The notes under the pieces: generated by a model
The model's input: the letters and a program-made list of their open reading frames with translations, nothing else
The model's database searches: none
Told to the model about the DNA's origin: nothing
Source of the DNA: Suilimivivens sp963618065
Lineage (GTDB): Bacteria > Bacillota > Clostridia > Lachnospirales > Lachnospiraceae
NCBI GenBank assembly: GCA_963618065.1
Contig: CAVERH010000008.1
Coordinates: forward strand, 1-64,000
Direction of reading: 5' to 3'
DNA length: 64,000 nucleotides
Shown: positions 34,568 to 42,437 of the stretch, piece after piece
How the letters are laid out: every line of letters begins with the position of its first letter
Position numbering within the stretch: position 1 is the first letter of the stretch
Translations under genes and position numbers: made by a program

Positions 34568-35952
34568 TGGACGTATTAAAGAAGACACCGGTCCGGGAGC
34601 AGGATCCCAAGGTTCGGGCTACGAATTTTGAAGAAGTATGTTTAGGATATAACAGGGAAGAAGCCATGGAAGAGGCTTCCAGATGTATCAACTGTAAGAA
34701 TGCACAGTGTATCAAGGGATGTCCGGTATCTATCAATATCCCGGGCTTTATTGAAAAGGTAAAGGATGGCGATGTGGAAGGCGCCTACAAGGTCATCAGC
34801 GAATCTTCCGCACTTCCTGCTGTATGTGGACGTGTCTGTCCACAGGAGAGCCAGTGTGAAGGAAAGTGTATTCGTGGTATCAAGGGCGAGCCGATTTCCA
34901 TCGGTAAGCTGGAACGTTTCGTTGCAGACTTTGCAAGAGAAGCTGGAATTAAGCCACAGGGTGCAGAAAAGAAAAACGGCAAGAAGGTGGCTGTGATCGG
35001 GTCCGGTCCTGCGGGACTTACCTGTGCCGGAGACCTTGCCAGGATGGGATATGAGGTCACTATTTTTGAAGCATTACATGAGCCGGGCGGCGTACTGGTT
35101 TATGGTATTCCGGAATTCCGTCTTCCGAAGACCAAGGTTGTTGCCAAGGAAATTGAAAATGTAAAATCTCTGGGTGTTAAGATTGAGACAAATGTTGTTG
35201 TCGGAAAGTCTGTCACCATTGATGAACTGTTAGAGGAAGAAGGATTTGATGCTGTATTTATCGGCTCCGGTGCCGGACTTCCGAAGTTCATGGGGATTCC
35301 GGGAGAACAGGCAAACGGTGTATTCTCTGCAAATGAATACCTGACCAGAAGCAACCTGATGAAGGCATTCCGTGAGGATTCCAACACACCGATCATGCAT
35401 GGTAAGAGGGTAGCTGTTGTCGGTGGTGGTAACGTAGCTATGGATGCAGCCAGAACAGCCCTCCGTCTTGGAGCAGAGGTGCATATTGTATATCGTCGTA
35501 GTGAAGAAGAGCTGCCGGCCCGTGTGGAAGAAGTACATCACGCGAAGGAAGAAGGAATTATTTTTGATCTTCTGACCAATCCGGTAGAAATCCTTGAGGA
35601 TGAAAAGGGCTGGGTAAATGGCATCAAGTGTATTAAGATGGAGCTTGGTGAGCCCGATGAATCCGGAAGAAGAAGACCTGTAGAAGTACCGGGATCTGAA
35701 TTTGTGATCGATGTAGATACTGTCATCATGTCCCTCGGAACTTCTCCGAACCCGCTCATTTCCTCTACCACAAAGGGACTTGAGATCAACAAGCGCAAAT
35801 GTATTATTGCTGAGGAAGACTGCGGAAAGACCACCAAGGAAGGCGTATATGCCGGTGGTGATGCCGTAACCGGAGCTGCTACCGTGATTCTTGCCATGGG
35901 AGCAGGAAAGACTGCAGCAAAGGGAATTGACGAGTACCTGAGCAATAAATAG
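34567..35952 (+). CDS. nfnB: NADH-dependent ferredoxin:NADP oxidoreductase, beta subunit
   Basis: 461 residues. An N-terminal Cys-rich domain binds two [4Fe-4S] clusters (CINCKNAQCIKGCPVSI, CGRVCPQESQCEGKCI). Two Rossmann domains follow: VAVIGSGPAGLTCAGDLARM for FAD and VAVVGGGNVAMDAARTALRL for NADP. This is the glutamate synthase small-subunit fold, but no large gltB gene is next to it; the partner is the nfnA-like gene. NfnAB balances NADPH and reduced ferredoxin in anaerobes. Confidence 0.9.
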   Translation: MDVLKKTPVREQDPKVRATNFEEVCLGYNREEAMEEASRCINCKNAQCIKGCPVSINIPGFIEKVKDGDVEGAYKVISESSALPAVCGRVCPQESQCEGKCIRGIKGEPISIGKLERFVADFAREAGIKPQGAEKKNGKKVAVIGSGPAGLTCAGDLARMGYEVTIFEALHEPGGVLVYGIPEFRLPKTKVVAKEIENVKSLGVKIETNVVVGKSVTIDELLEEEGFDAVFIGSGAGLPKFMGIPGEQANGVFSANEYLTRSNLMKAFREDSNTPIMHGKRVAVVGGGNVAMDAARTALRLGAEVHIVYRRSEEELPARVEEVHHAKEEGIIFDLLTNPVEILEDEKGWVNGIKCIKMELGEPDESGRRRPVEVPGSEFVIDVDTVIMSLGTSPNPLISSTTKGLEINKRKCIIAEEDCGKTTKEGVYAGGDAVTGAATVILAMGAGKTAAKGIDEYLSNK

Positions 35953-35962
35953 AGAGTAAACT

Positions 35963-36985
35963 ATGAAAAATTTCTTTAATGATTCTGAGGATTCTCAGGA
36001 GGATAAGCTGACAAAAGAGGATAAGTTCCAGATTCTCATTAAAATTGTTCCGATTCTGTTGATTATTGTGATTCTGCTGATTACTTTTGTCGTAAATAAA
36101 AATAAGAATCAAAAGCCGGAGGATGCGCCGCAGGATACGGTTTCCACAGAGATCATCGTATCCTCGCCGTCCGCATCCGTGGCTCCGGCTGCAGAAGATA
36201 GTGCTTCTCCGGATACAGAGTCTCCGGAAGTTACGGCTTATCCGGAGATGACACCGGAGGCTGCCGCAACGGCAACGCCGGATCCGGAAGAAGAGACACT
36301 GGATTTCAGTAACGTAAAATTTGATACCCAGACACAGTTAAAGGAAATGATGTCTTACTGGGAGCAGGGTAACCAGAAAGCATTGGATGATCTTGCAAAC
36401 CTCGATCGTTTTCGTGCCATGTCGTATCAGCTAAAGGGAACGAACAAGTTCTATTATGCCGGTGAAACGAATGCAGATGGAAAACCCGATGGTATGGGAA
36501 TTGCAGTTTATGCAGACAACCAGTACTACTATGGTGCATGGAAGAATGGTGTCCGCGAGGGAGAAGGCCGCTGGATGCATTATCATATCCATGCTTCTAC
36601 AAATTCGAAGGATGTTTATCTGTTTCATCAATATTCCGGAAGCTTTAAGAATGATCTTCCGGATGGAAGCGGTTCCGAGCATTATGATTTTGTAACCGAG
36701 CGTCTGCAGAAGGACACCCGTTATTATTCCAATTTCATAGGAACTTATAAGCAGGGACTATTAGACGGAACATTTTATATTACAACGATTGACCAGAAGG
36801 ACAGCTTTGAAGAATGGAATGCGACTGCTAAAATGGGAAGCTTTGTATATCTTTCCCAGGGGAAGGATAAACAGGGCTGCAGACCGGCGCTGGTTGACAC
36901 GGAAGATGAACAGAACTTTATCTGGTTGTCGGATAAAGAGAATCAGAACTGGGGTGTGAAGTGCTACATTCGTGGTGAAAATTAA
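35963..36985 (+). CDS. Membrane-anchored MORN-repeat-like protein
   Basis: 340 residues. A short charged N-terminus, one membrane segment (about residues 25-48), an Ala/Pro/Glu/Ser/Thr-rich linker, then from about residue 165 beta-hairpin repeats of MORN type (YYAGETNADGKPDGMGIAVY, YYYGAWKNGVREGEGRWMHY, YSGSFKNDLPDGSGSEHYDF, FIGTYKQGLLDGTFYI). MORN repeats form open beta scaffolds; the partner is unknown. ATG 35963 follows nfnB by 10 bp with only a weak AGAGAG site. Probably exported domain by topology. Confidence 0.82.
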   Translation: MKNFFNDSEDSQEDKLTKEDKFQILIKIVPILLIIVILLITFVVNKNKNQKPEDAPQDTVSTEIIVSSPSASVAPAAEDSASPDTESPEVTAYPEMTPEAAATATPDPEEETLDFSNVKFDTQTQLKEMMSYWEQGNQKALDDLANLDRFRAMSYQLKGTNKFYYAGETNADGKPDGMGIAVYADNQYYYGAWKNGVREGEGRWMHYHIHASTNSKDVYLFHQYSGSFKNDLPDGSGSEHYDFVTERLQKDTRYYSNFIGTYKQGLLDGTFYITTIDQKDSFEEWNATAKMGSFVYLSQGKDKQGCRPALVDTEDEQNFIWLSDKENQNWGVKCYIRGEN

Positions 36986-37010
36986 AAACGATTCATGGGG
37001 GTGAATGGGT

Positions 37011-37724
37011 ATGGCATGGTGTCCTGAATGTAAGTGTGAGTATGTAGAAGGGATAGAAAAATGTGCAGATTGCGGATGTGAACTGGTCGATCATCTTCCG
37101 GAGGAACCAAAAGAGGAAGAATTGACCGAATATTTTCAAGGTAGTCTGGAGGAAGAGGGGGCAGCTTCCAGACAGGCAGCTATGGAGAAAGCGGCTCCAC
37201 AGATTGTGGTTGGAAGGAAAAGGGGAAAGCCGGTTGTCCGCAATGTATACGTGAACAACGAGGAACGTGCAGAAGAAAACCGTACTTCTGCCTATACTTT
37301 ATTGACGGTCGGAACAGCAGGGCTGGTTGCCGTCGTGCTGCTGTTTACCGGAGTTATCCCGATTCAAATGGCAGTTTTCAGCAGGTATATGATCTGCGGT
37401 GTGATGGGTGTTGTATTTATATTATTTCTGGTAATGGGCATTGTCTCGCTGCGTAACTTTAAGCTGCTCAAAAAACGGGCTGTAAAGGAGAATAATCTGA
37501 CTGACGAAATTCAAAAATGGTGTCTGCAAAACCTACATAAAGAAGCGATTGATGAGGCGTCAGGCTTGGATGCATCCGTTCCGGAGGAATTAAAGTATTT
37601 CCAGCGATTTGAATTTGTAAAAGATGAAATTCAGAAACAGTTCATGAATCTGGATGAAGCTTATGTAGAGCGTATCGTCGAAGAAATGTATCCGGAACTT
37701 TTTGAAAAGCAGGATAAGGAATGA
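37011..37724 (+). CDS. Zinc-ribbon protein with two membrane segments
   Basis: 237 residues from ATG 37011; GGGGGTG lies seven bases upstream, whereas ATG 37005 is too near. N-terminal zinc ribbon (CPECKCEYVEGIEKCADCGC), an acidic linker, two membrane segments (about residues 98-120 and 130-150), and a helical cytoplasmic tail. The rlmH start overlaps its stop (ATGA). No function can be assigned. Another member of the zinc-ribbon membrane group in this window. Confidence 0.82.
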   Translation: MAWCPECKCEYVEGIEKCADCGCELVDHLPEEPKEEELTEYFQGSLEEEGAASRQAAMEKAAPQIVVGRKRGKPVVRNVYVNNEERAEENRTSAYTLLTVGTAGLVAVVLLFTGVIPIQMAVFSRYMICGVMGVVFILFLVMGIVSLRNFKLLKKRAVKENNLTDEIQKWCLQNLHKEAIDEASGLDASVPEELKYFQRFEFVKDEIQKQFMNLDEAYVERIVEEMYPELFEKQDKE

Positions 37725-38200
37725 AAATCACCATTGTTTGTGTAGGAAAAGTGAAAGAAAAATATCTGCGCGATGCGATTGCAGAGTACGAAAAGCGTCT
37801 TAGCCGTTATTGCAGACTGCAGGTGATCGAAGTAGCGGATGAAAAGACGCCGGATGGCGCAAGTACAGTTGTGGAGGATCAGATCCGTGAGAAGGAAGCA
37901 GAACGCATTTTGAAAAATCTCCGGCTGGATGATCCGGTAGTCACTTTGGAAATCGAAGGAAAGCAGATAGATTCGGTTGCCTTTGCACAGAAAATCGAGC
38001 AGATGGGAGTCGAGGGAGTGAGCCATATCCAGTTTGTGATTGGCGGATCCTTAGGACTCCATGAGAAGGTCTCGAAGGTATCCGGATGGAAGCTGAGTTT
38101 TTCGAAGATGACCTTTCCCCATCAGTTGATGAGAGTCATTCTACTGGAACAGATTTACCGGGGATACCGTATTATCAACGGAGAACCTTACCATAAGTAG
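37721..38200 (+). CDS. rlmH: 23S rRNA (pseudouridine1915-N3) methyltransferase RlmH
   Basis: 159 residues, full length. It methylates pseudouridine 1915 in helix 69 of 23S rRNA using SAM. The SPOUT trefoil-knot motifs are clear: FVIGGSLGLHEKV and the C-terminal FSKMTFPHQLMRVILLEQIY with RGYRIINGEPYHK. It begins within the stop of the preceding gene (ATGA). The tandem hairpin repeat starts directly after its stop. Confidence 0.97.
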   Translation: MKITIVCVGKVKEKYLRDAIAEYEKRLSRYCRLQVIEVADEKTPDGASTVVEDQIREKEAERILKNLRLDDPVVTLEIEGKQIDSVAFAQKIEQMGVEGVSHIQFVIGGSLGLHEKVSKVSGWKLSFSKMTFPHQLMRVILLEQIYRGYRIINGEPYHK

Positions 38201-38485
38201 AACACTTAATGAGAGCGAGTAATAACGAAGCTCGAATTTAGTGAACAGGTATAAGTAGAGTACTTAATGAGAACGAGTAATAGCGAAGTTCGAATTTAGT
38301 ACGAACAATACATGAACACTTAATGAGAGCGAGTAATAACGAAGCTCGAATTTAGTGAACAGGTATAAGTAGAGTACTTAATGAGAACGAGTAATAGCGA
38401 AGTTCGAATTTAGTACGAACAATACATGAACACTTAATGAGAGCGAGTAATAACGAAGCTCGAATTTAGTGAACAGGTATAAGTA
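38201..38485. repeat. 114-bp tandem repeat composed of alternating A and B hairpins
   Basis: Two full 114-bp units (38201-38314, 38315-38428) and a half unit (38429-38485) are nearly identical. Each unit holds an A and a B hairpin of 41-43 nt: A at 38203-38243, 38317-38357, 38431-38471; B at 38260-38302, 38374-38416. A stem runs CACT-T-AAT-GA-GAGC and returns GCTC-GA-ATT-T-AGTG: twelve pairs, one T-T and a tandem G-A mismatch. In B two pairs change on both sides (C-G to T-A; GAGC/GCTC to GAAC/GTTC), keeping the stem. The 13-base loop differs at one base. It fills the rlmH-pdp gap. No cas genes or spacers. Confidence 0.92.
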
Positions 38486-38497
38486 AGGGTGATAAAT

Positions 38498-39802
38498 ATG
38501 AGAATGTATGATCTGATTATGAAAAAGAGAAACGGGCACGAATTGTCTGAAGAAGAGATCCGGTACATGATTATGGAATACACGGCTGAGCGTATCCCGG
38601 ATTATCAGATGTCTGCCATGATGATGGCGATCTATTTTCAGGGAATGAGTGAAAAAGAAACCCTGCATCTGACCATGGCAATGGCAGAAAGCGGGGAAAT
38701 GCTGGATCTGTCCGGAATACAGGGGGTAAAGGTAGATAAGCACAGTACCGGTGGGGTCGGTGATAAGACCTCATTGGCTCTGACTCCTATGGTTGCCGCC
38801 TGTGGTGTCAAAATTGCCAAGATGAGCGGACGGGGACTCGGACATACCGGAGGAACGATTGACAAGTTAGAAAGCTTCCCCGGATTTACGACCGAAATCT
38901 CTGCAGAAGAATTTATCAATCATGTGAACACAATTGGAATCTCCATTATGGGGCAGACGAAGGATCTGGCCCCTGCGGATAAAAAGCTCTATGCACTTCG
39001 TGATGTAACGGCAACCGTGGATCAGATGTCACTGATTGCTTCCTCTATTATGAGTAAGAAGCTTGCGGCAGGAGCCGATGCGATTGTACTGGATGTTAAA
39101 ACAGGGAGCGGCGCCTTTATGAAGACAAGGGAGGATGCCCTTGCGCTTGCCAGAGAAATGGTGCAGCTTGGAAAGAATGCCGGAAGAAAGACGATTGCTG
39201 TCGTTTCCAATATGGATCAGCCCTTAGGCAATACAGTTGGAAATGCACTTGAGGTACGGGAGGCGATCAATACCTTAAACGGAAAGGGGCCTGCGGACTT
39301 TACAGAGCTTGTGATGACCCTCGGAAGCTATATGCTGATTGCCGGAGGTAAGGCTGATAAGGAAGAAACAGCAAGAAAGATGCTTACCCAGGTGATCGAA
39401 GATGGAAGTGCGCTTCACAAGCTTGCGGAATTCGTGAAAGCCCAGGGCGGGGACGAAAGCTATGTGTATGAGCCGGAGAAACTCCCCTGTGCGAAGATCC
39501 GGAAAGAGCTTGTGGCACCGATAGATGGTTCTATACAGAAGATTGTCTGCGATGAAGTGGGAATCTGTTCCCTGATTTTAGGTGGAGGTCGTGAGACGAA
39601 AGAAAGTCAGATTGATTTATCCGTGGGAATCCGTCTGATTAAGAAGGTAGGAGTCTATGTGCATAAGGGCGATGTCTTAGCAGAATTGTTTGCCAATGAC
39701 GATCAGAAGCTGGAAGAGGCAATGACAAGATTGCAGCAGGCATATCACATCGGAGCGGAAGAAGTGAAGGAACAGAAGGTCATTCTGGATGTGGTGAAAT
39801 AG
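38498..39802 (+). CDS. pdp: Pyrimidine-nucleoside phosphorylase
   Basis: 434 residues from ATG 38498, six bases after AAGGGTGAT. It cleaves thymidine/uridine with phosphate for salvage. Motifs: the signature region MSGRGLGHTGGTIDKLESF, DKHSTGGVGDKTSLAL for phosphate binding, and DVKTGSGAFMKT. In Firmicutes this enzyme uses both uridine and thymidine. The usual partners deoC, cdd or deoD are not adjacent. The tandem hairpin array directly precedes its ribosome site. Confidence 0.93.
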   Translation: MRMYDLIMKKRNGHELSEEEIRYMIMEYTAERIPDYQMSAMMMAIYFQGMSEKETLHLTMAMAESGEMLDLSGIQGVKVDKHSTGGVGDKTSLALTPMVAACGVKIAKMSGRGLGHTGGTIDKLESFPGFTTEISAEEFINHVNTIGISIMGQTKDLAPADKKLYALRDVTATVDQMSLIASSIMSKKLAAGADAIVLDVKTGSGAFMKTREDALALAREMVQLGKNAGRKTIAVVSNMDQPLGNTVGNALEVREAINTLNGKGPADFTELVMTLGSYMLIAGGKADKEETARKMLTQVIEDGSALHKLAEFVKAQGGDESYVYEPEKLPCAKIRKELVAPIDGSIQKIVCDEVGICSLILGGGRETKESQIDLSVGIRLIKKVGVYVHKGDVLAELFANDDQKLEEAMTRLQQAYHIGAEEVKEQKVILDVVK

Positions 39803-39852
39803 TCATAGCGTTTCCGGTTTTGTCATATAGTATGACATGAGAAGAAAACCGG
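39802..39852 (+). promoter_or_regulatory. Possible sigma-E promoter and nested inverted repeats before yqfC
   Basis: GTCATAGC (39802-39809) and CATATAGT (39823-39830) with 13 bp between them resemble the mother-cell sigma-E pattern. The -10 lies inside the palindrome TGTCATA-TAG-TATGACA (39821-39837), itself enclosed by CCGGTTTT (39813-39820) and AAAACCGG (39845-39852). In Bacillus the yqfCD genes belong to the sigma-E regulon, which supports the reading. The nested repeats may instead be a pdp terminator without a T-run. Confidence 0.4.
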
Positions 39853-39857
39853 AAGAA

Positions 39858-40133
39858 ATGAAAACAGTATCAAAACGTGAACGCATGGCAGAATCGTTGA
39901 AGCTGCCGAAGGATTCGGTACTGGGGGCATCCATTGTCACCATTACGGGAAACCGGGATGTGTTTGTCGAAAATTATAAGGGAATTATCGAATATACAGA
40001 CTGTAGAATTATGCTGCAGGGTAAAAACTGTAAAATTGAGATCTGCGGAAAGCGGCTGAACATTCTATACTATACCAATGAGGATATGAAGATCAGCGGA
40101 TGGATTGAAAACATCCGGTATATGGGAAATTGA
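39858..40133 (+). CDS. yqfC: Sporulation protein YqfC
   Basis: 91 residues from ATG 39858, the usual size of YqfC; the in-frame ATG 39837 lies within an inverted repeat and has no ribosome site. The sequence MAESLKLPKDSVLGASIVTI, the central TDCRIMLQGKNCKIEICGKR and LNILYYTNEDMKISG match the YabP/YqfC family. Small beta-rich cytoplasmic protein made in the mother cell in Bacillus. yqfD follows within 25 bp. Confidence 0.88.
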   Translation: MKTVSKRERMAESLKLPKDSVLGASIVTITGNRDVFVENYKGIIEYTDCRIMLQGKNCKIEICGKRLNILYYTNEDMKISGWIENIRYMGN

Positions 40134-40158
40134 CACAAAGGTATGGGAGGGATCAGTC

Positions 40159-41421
40159 ATGTTGCAGTTCATCCGTTTCATGAAAGGATATCTGTTGATC
40201 CGGGTATGTGGAAATGCGCCAGAACGTTTTATTAATCTGTGCAGTAATCATCAGATTTTTTTATGGGATATTCAGATCCACGAAACATATTACACCATGA
40301 AAATCGGGCTTTCCGATTTTTACAGAATCAAAGGCTTTACAAGGAAAACAGGCACAAAGGTAGTCGTTACGGAACGTTTCGGACTACCTTTTCTTTCTGT
40401 GGGGATGAAAAAAAGAAAGGTGTTCTTAGCCGGAATCGTAATCAGTCTGGGATTCTGGCTGCTGATGTCTGCCCATATCTGGACGATTCAGCTTACGGGA
40501 AATTATTATATTACCGAGGATGTCTTCATGGATTTCCTAACCGAAAACGGGATTACGCATGGCATGAAGAAAAGCAAGGTTCCGGTGGAAGATCTGGAAA
40601 AGGCAATCCGGAATGAATTTCCCATTGCAACCTGGACATCAGTAAAAGTGGATGGCAGTAAACTCCTTATTCAGATTAAGGAAAATGAACTTCTTAAGGA
40701 AGAAGATCAGACAAAGGAACAGGTGAAGGAAACTGAGAAAGGCTTCGATCTTGTCGCGCAGACCGATGGAACGATCGTTTCGATTGTGACAAGAAGCGGC
40801 GTTCCGTTGGTACAGGAGGGACAGGAGGTTAAAAAGGGTGATATTCTGGTACAGGGAGCCATTCCGATCCTGTCAGAGGATGGAACGGTACGCCGGTATG
40901 AGTTCTGCGAAGCGGATGCGGACATCATGCTGGAATGCCGGAAAACCTATGTGGAGGAGGTACCGTTATTTTATCGGGAAAAGAATTACTCCGGGAGGGA
41001 AAAGAAGCGGAGCTTTGTAGAAATCGGGGCACACCGGATACGGTTTTCCATTTTCGGACCCCCCTATGAGGAATATGACCAGTTAGAGCAGAAAAAGGAA
41101 GTGATTCTGTTTCATACCTTTCATCTTCCCATCTATTATGGGAATGAAACCATACGGGAATATACGGGAAGTGAGAAAAATTATACGAAGGATGAGATAA
41201 AAGAAATTTTTGCACATAAAATTCTAAAAATTATACAAACTTTAGAGGAAAAGGGGGTACAAATTACCGGGAAAAATGTTACAATGAAAAAGAACGAGAA
41301 AAAGTGGAAAATGGAGGCAGAGTTTCTTCTGATTGAACCGGCAGGAGCATTACAGGAAACCGGAATCTGCCAGATCGAAGAACAGAACGCGGACGAACAG
41401 AGCGTAGAGATTACGGAGTAA
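40159..41421 (+). CDS. yqfD: Sporulation protein YqfD
   Basis: 420 residues from ATG 40159, with GGGAGGGAT six bases before it. One or two membrane segments near residues 90-115 (FLAGIVISLGFWLLMSAHIW) divide a cytoplasmic N-terminal beta part (GYLLIRVCGNAPERFINLC) from a larger C-terminal, presumably extracytoplasmic part. TGNYYITEDVFMDFLTENGI and IVSIVTRSGVPLVQEGQEVK are typical of the family. It is expressed with yqfC and needed for efficient sporulation in Bacillus; the biochemical role is unknown. Confidence 0.9.
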   Translation: MLQFIRFMKGYLLIRVCGNAPERFINLCSNHQIFLWDIQIHETYYTMKIGLSDFYRIKGFTRKTGTKVVVTERFGLPFLSVGMKKRKVFLAGIVISLGFWLLMSAHIWTIQLTGNYYITEDVFMDFLTENGITHGMKKSKVPVEDLEKAIRNEFPIATWTSVKVDGSKLLIQIKENELLKEEDQTKEQVKETEKGFDLVAQTDGTIVSIVTRSGVPLVQEGQEVKKGDILVQGAIPILSEDGTVRRYEFCEADADIMLECRKTYVEEVPLFYREKNYSGREKKRSFVEIGAHRIRFSIFGPPYEEYDQLEQKKEVILFHTFHLPIYYGNETIREYTGSEKNYTKDEIKEIFAHKILKIIQTLEEKGVQITGKNVTMKKNEKKWKMEAEFLLIEPAGALQETGICQIEEQNADEQSVEITE

Positions 41422-41426
41422 ACAGC

Positions 41427-42437
41427 GTGGAAGAATTTGAACAGAGACTGGAAATCCCTTTAAGTGCGCAGCGAAATGTTTTCGGACAGTTTGATGCTTA
41501 TCTGAAAAAGCTGGAACGGGAATTTCAGGTAGCAATTACAGACAGAAATGGAGAAGTACGGATTACCGGAGATGAACGGAATGTGAAGAAAGCCACATCG
41601 GTCTTACGGAATCTGTCGGAATTAGCAATGCGTGGAAATGAAATCGAAGAGCAGAATGTCGATTATGCAATTACAATGAGTCAGGAAGAGGACGAAGACG
41701 GGGCAATTCTGGAAATGGATAAGGAATGTATCTGTCATACCATTTCCGGGAAACCGATCAAGCCCAAAACCCTGGGACAGAAGGCTTATGTGGATGCTAT
41801 CCGCAACAATATGATTGTGTTTGGCTTGGGACCTGCCGGTACCGGTAAGACCTACCTGGCAATGGCAATGGCAATCACCGCTTTTAAGAAGCAGGAAGTA
41901 GAACGGATTATCTTAACGCGTCCTGCCATTGAAGCAGGAGAGAAGTTAGGCTTCCTTCCGGGCGATCTGCAGAGCAAGGTGGATCCGTATTTAAGACCTT
42001 TATATGATGCGCTGTACCAGATTATGGGTGCAGAAACCTTTCTTAAGAATATGGAAAAGGGCTTGATTGAAGTCGCACCCCTTGCTTATATGCGTGGCCG
42101 GACACTGGACAATGCCTATATTATTCTGGACGAAGCCCAGAATACGACACCGGCGCAGATGAAGATGTTTTTAACACGTATCGGTTTTGGTTCAAAGGTC
42201 ATTGTGACCGGTGACTCCACACAGAAGGATCTGCCGCAAAGTGCCGTTTCGGGACTTGACGTGGCGTCAAAGGTTCTGCAAAAAATCGAAGGAATTGAAT
42301 TTTGTAAACTGACAAGCCGTGATGTAGTGAGACATCCGCTTGTACAAAAGATTGTAAAGGCATACGAAAATTATGAAGCGAAAGAACAGTCCGGAGGAAA
42401 ACGAAATAATCGCAGCAGAGGAAACCGAAGACAATAG
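41427..42437 (+). CDS. phoH: PhoH-like ATPase
   Basis: 336 residues from GTG 41427, which has GGAG about nine bases upstream. An N-terminal KH-like RNA-binding part (residues 1-75) precedes the P-loop domain: GPAGTGKTYLAMAMA, TRPAIEAGEKLGFLPGDLQ, YIILDEAQNT and VTGDSTQKDLP. PhoH proteins are thought to act in RNA metabolism, often with YbeY, encoded just downstream. The C-terminus (KRNNRSRGNRRQ) is basic and overlaps the start of the next gene by 65 bases. Confidence 0.95.
   Translation: MEEFEQRLEIPLSAQRNVFGQFDAYLKKLEREFQVAITDRNGEVRITGDERNVKKATSVLRNLSELAMRGNEIEEQNVDYAITMSQEEDEDGAILEMDKECICHTISGKPIKPKTLGQKAYVDAIRNNMIVFGLGPAGTGKTYLAMAMAITAFKKQEVERIILTRPAIEAGEKLGFLPGDLQSKVDPYLRPLYDALYQIMGAETFLKNMEKGLIEVAPLAYMRGRTLDNAYIILDEAQNTTPAQMKMFLTRIGFGSKVIVTGDSTQKDLPQSAVSGLDVASKVLQKIEGIEFCKLTSRDVVRHPLVQKIVKAYENYEAKEQSGGKRNNRSRGNRRQ

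Noticed and set aside
38201..38485. CRISPR array
   Set aside because: Units are directly abutting 114-bp repeats of alternating hairpins with no variable spacers and no cas genes.
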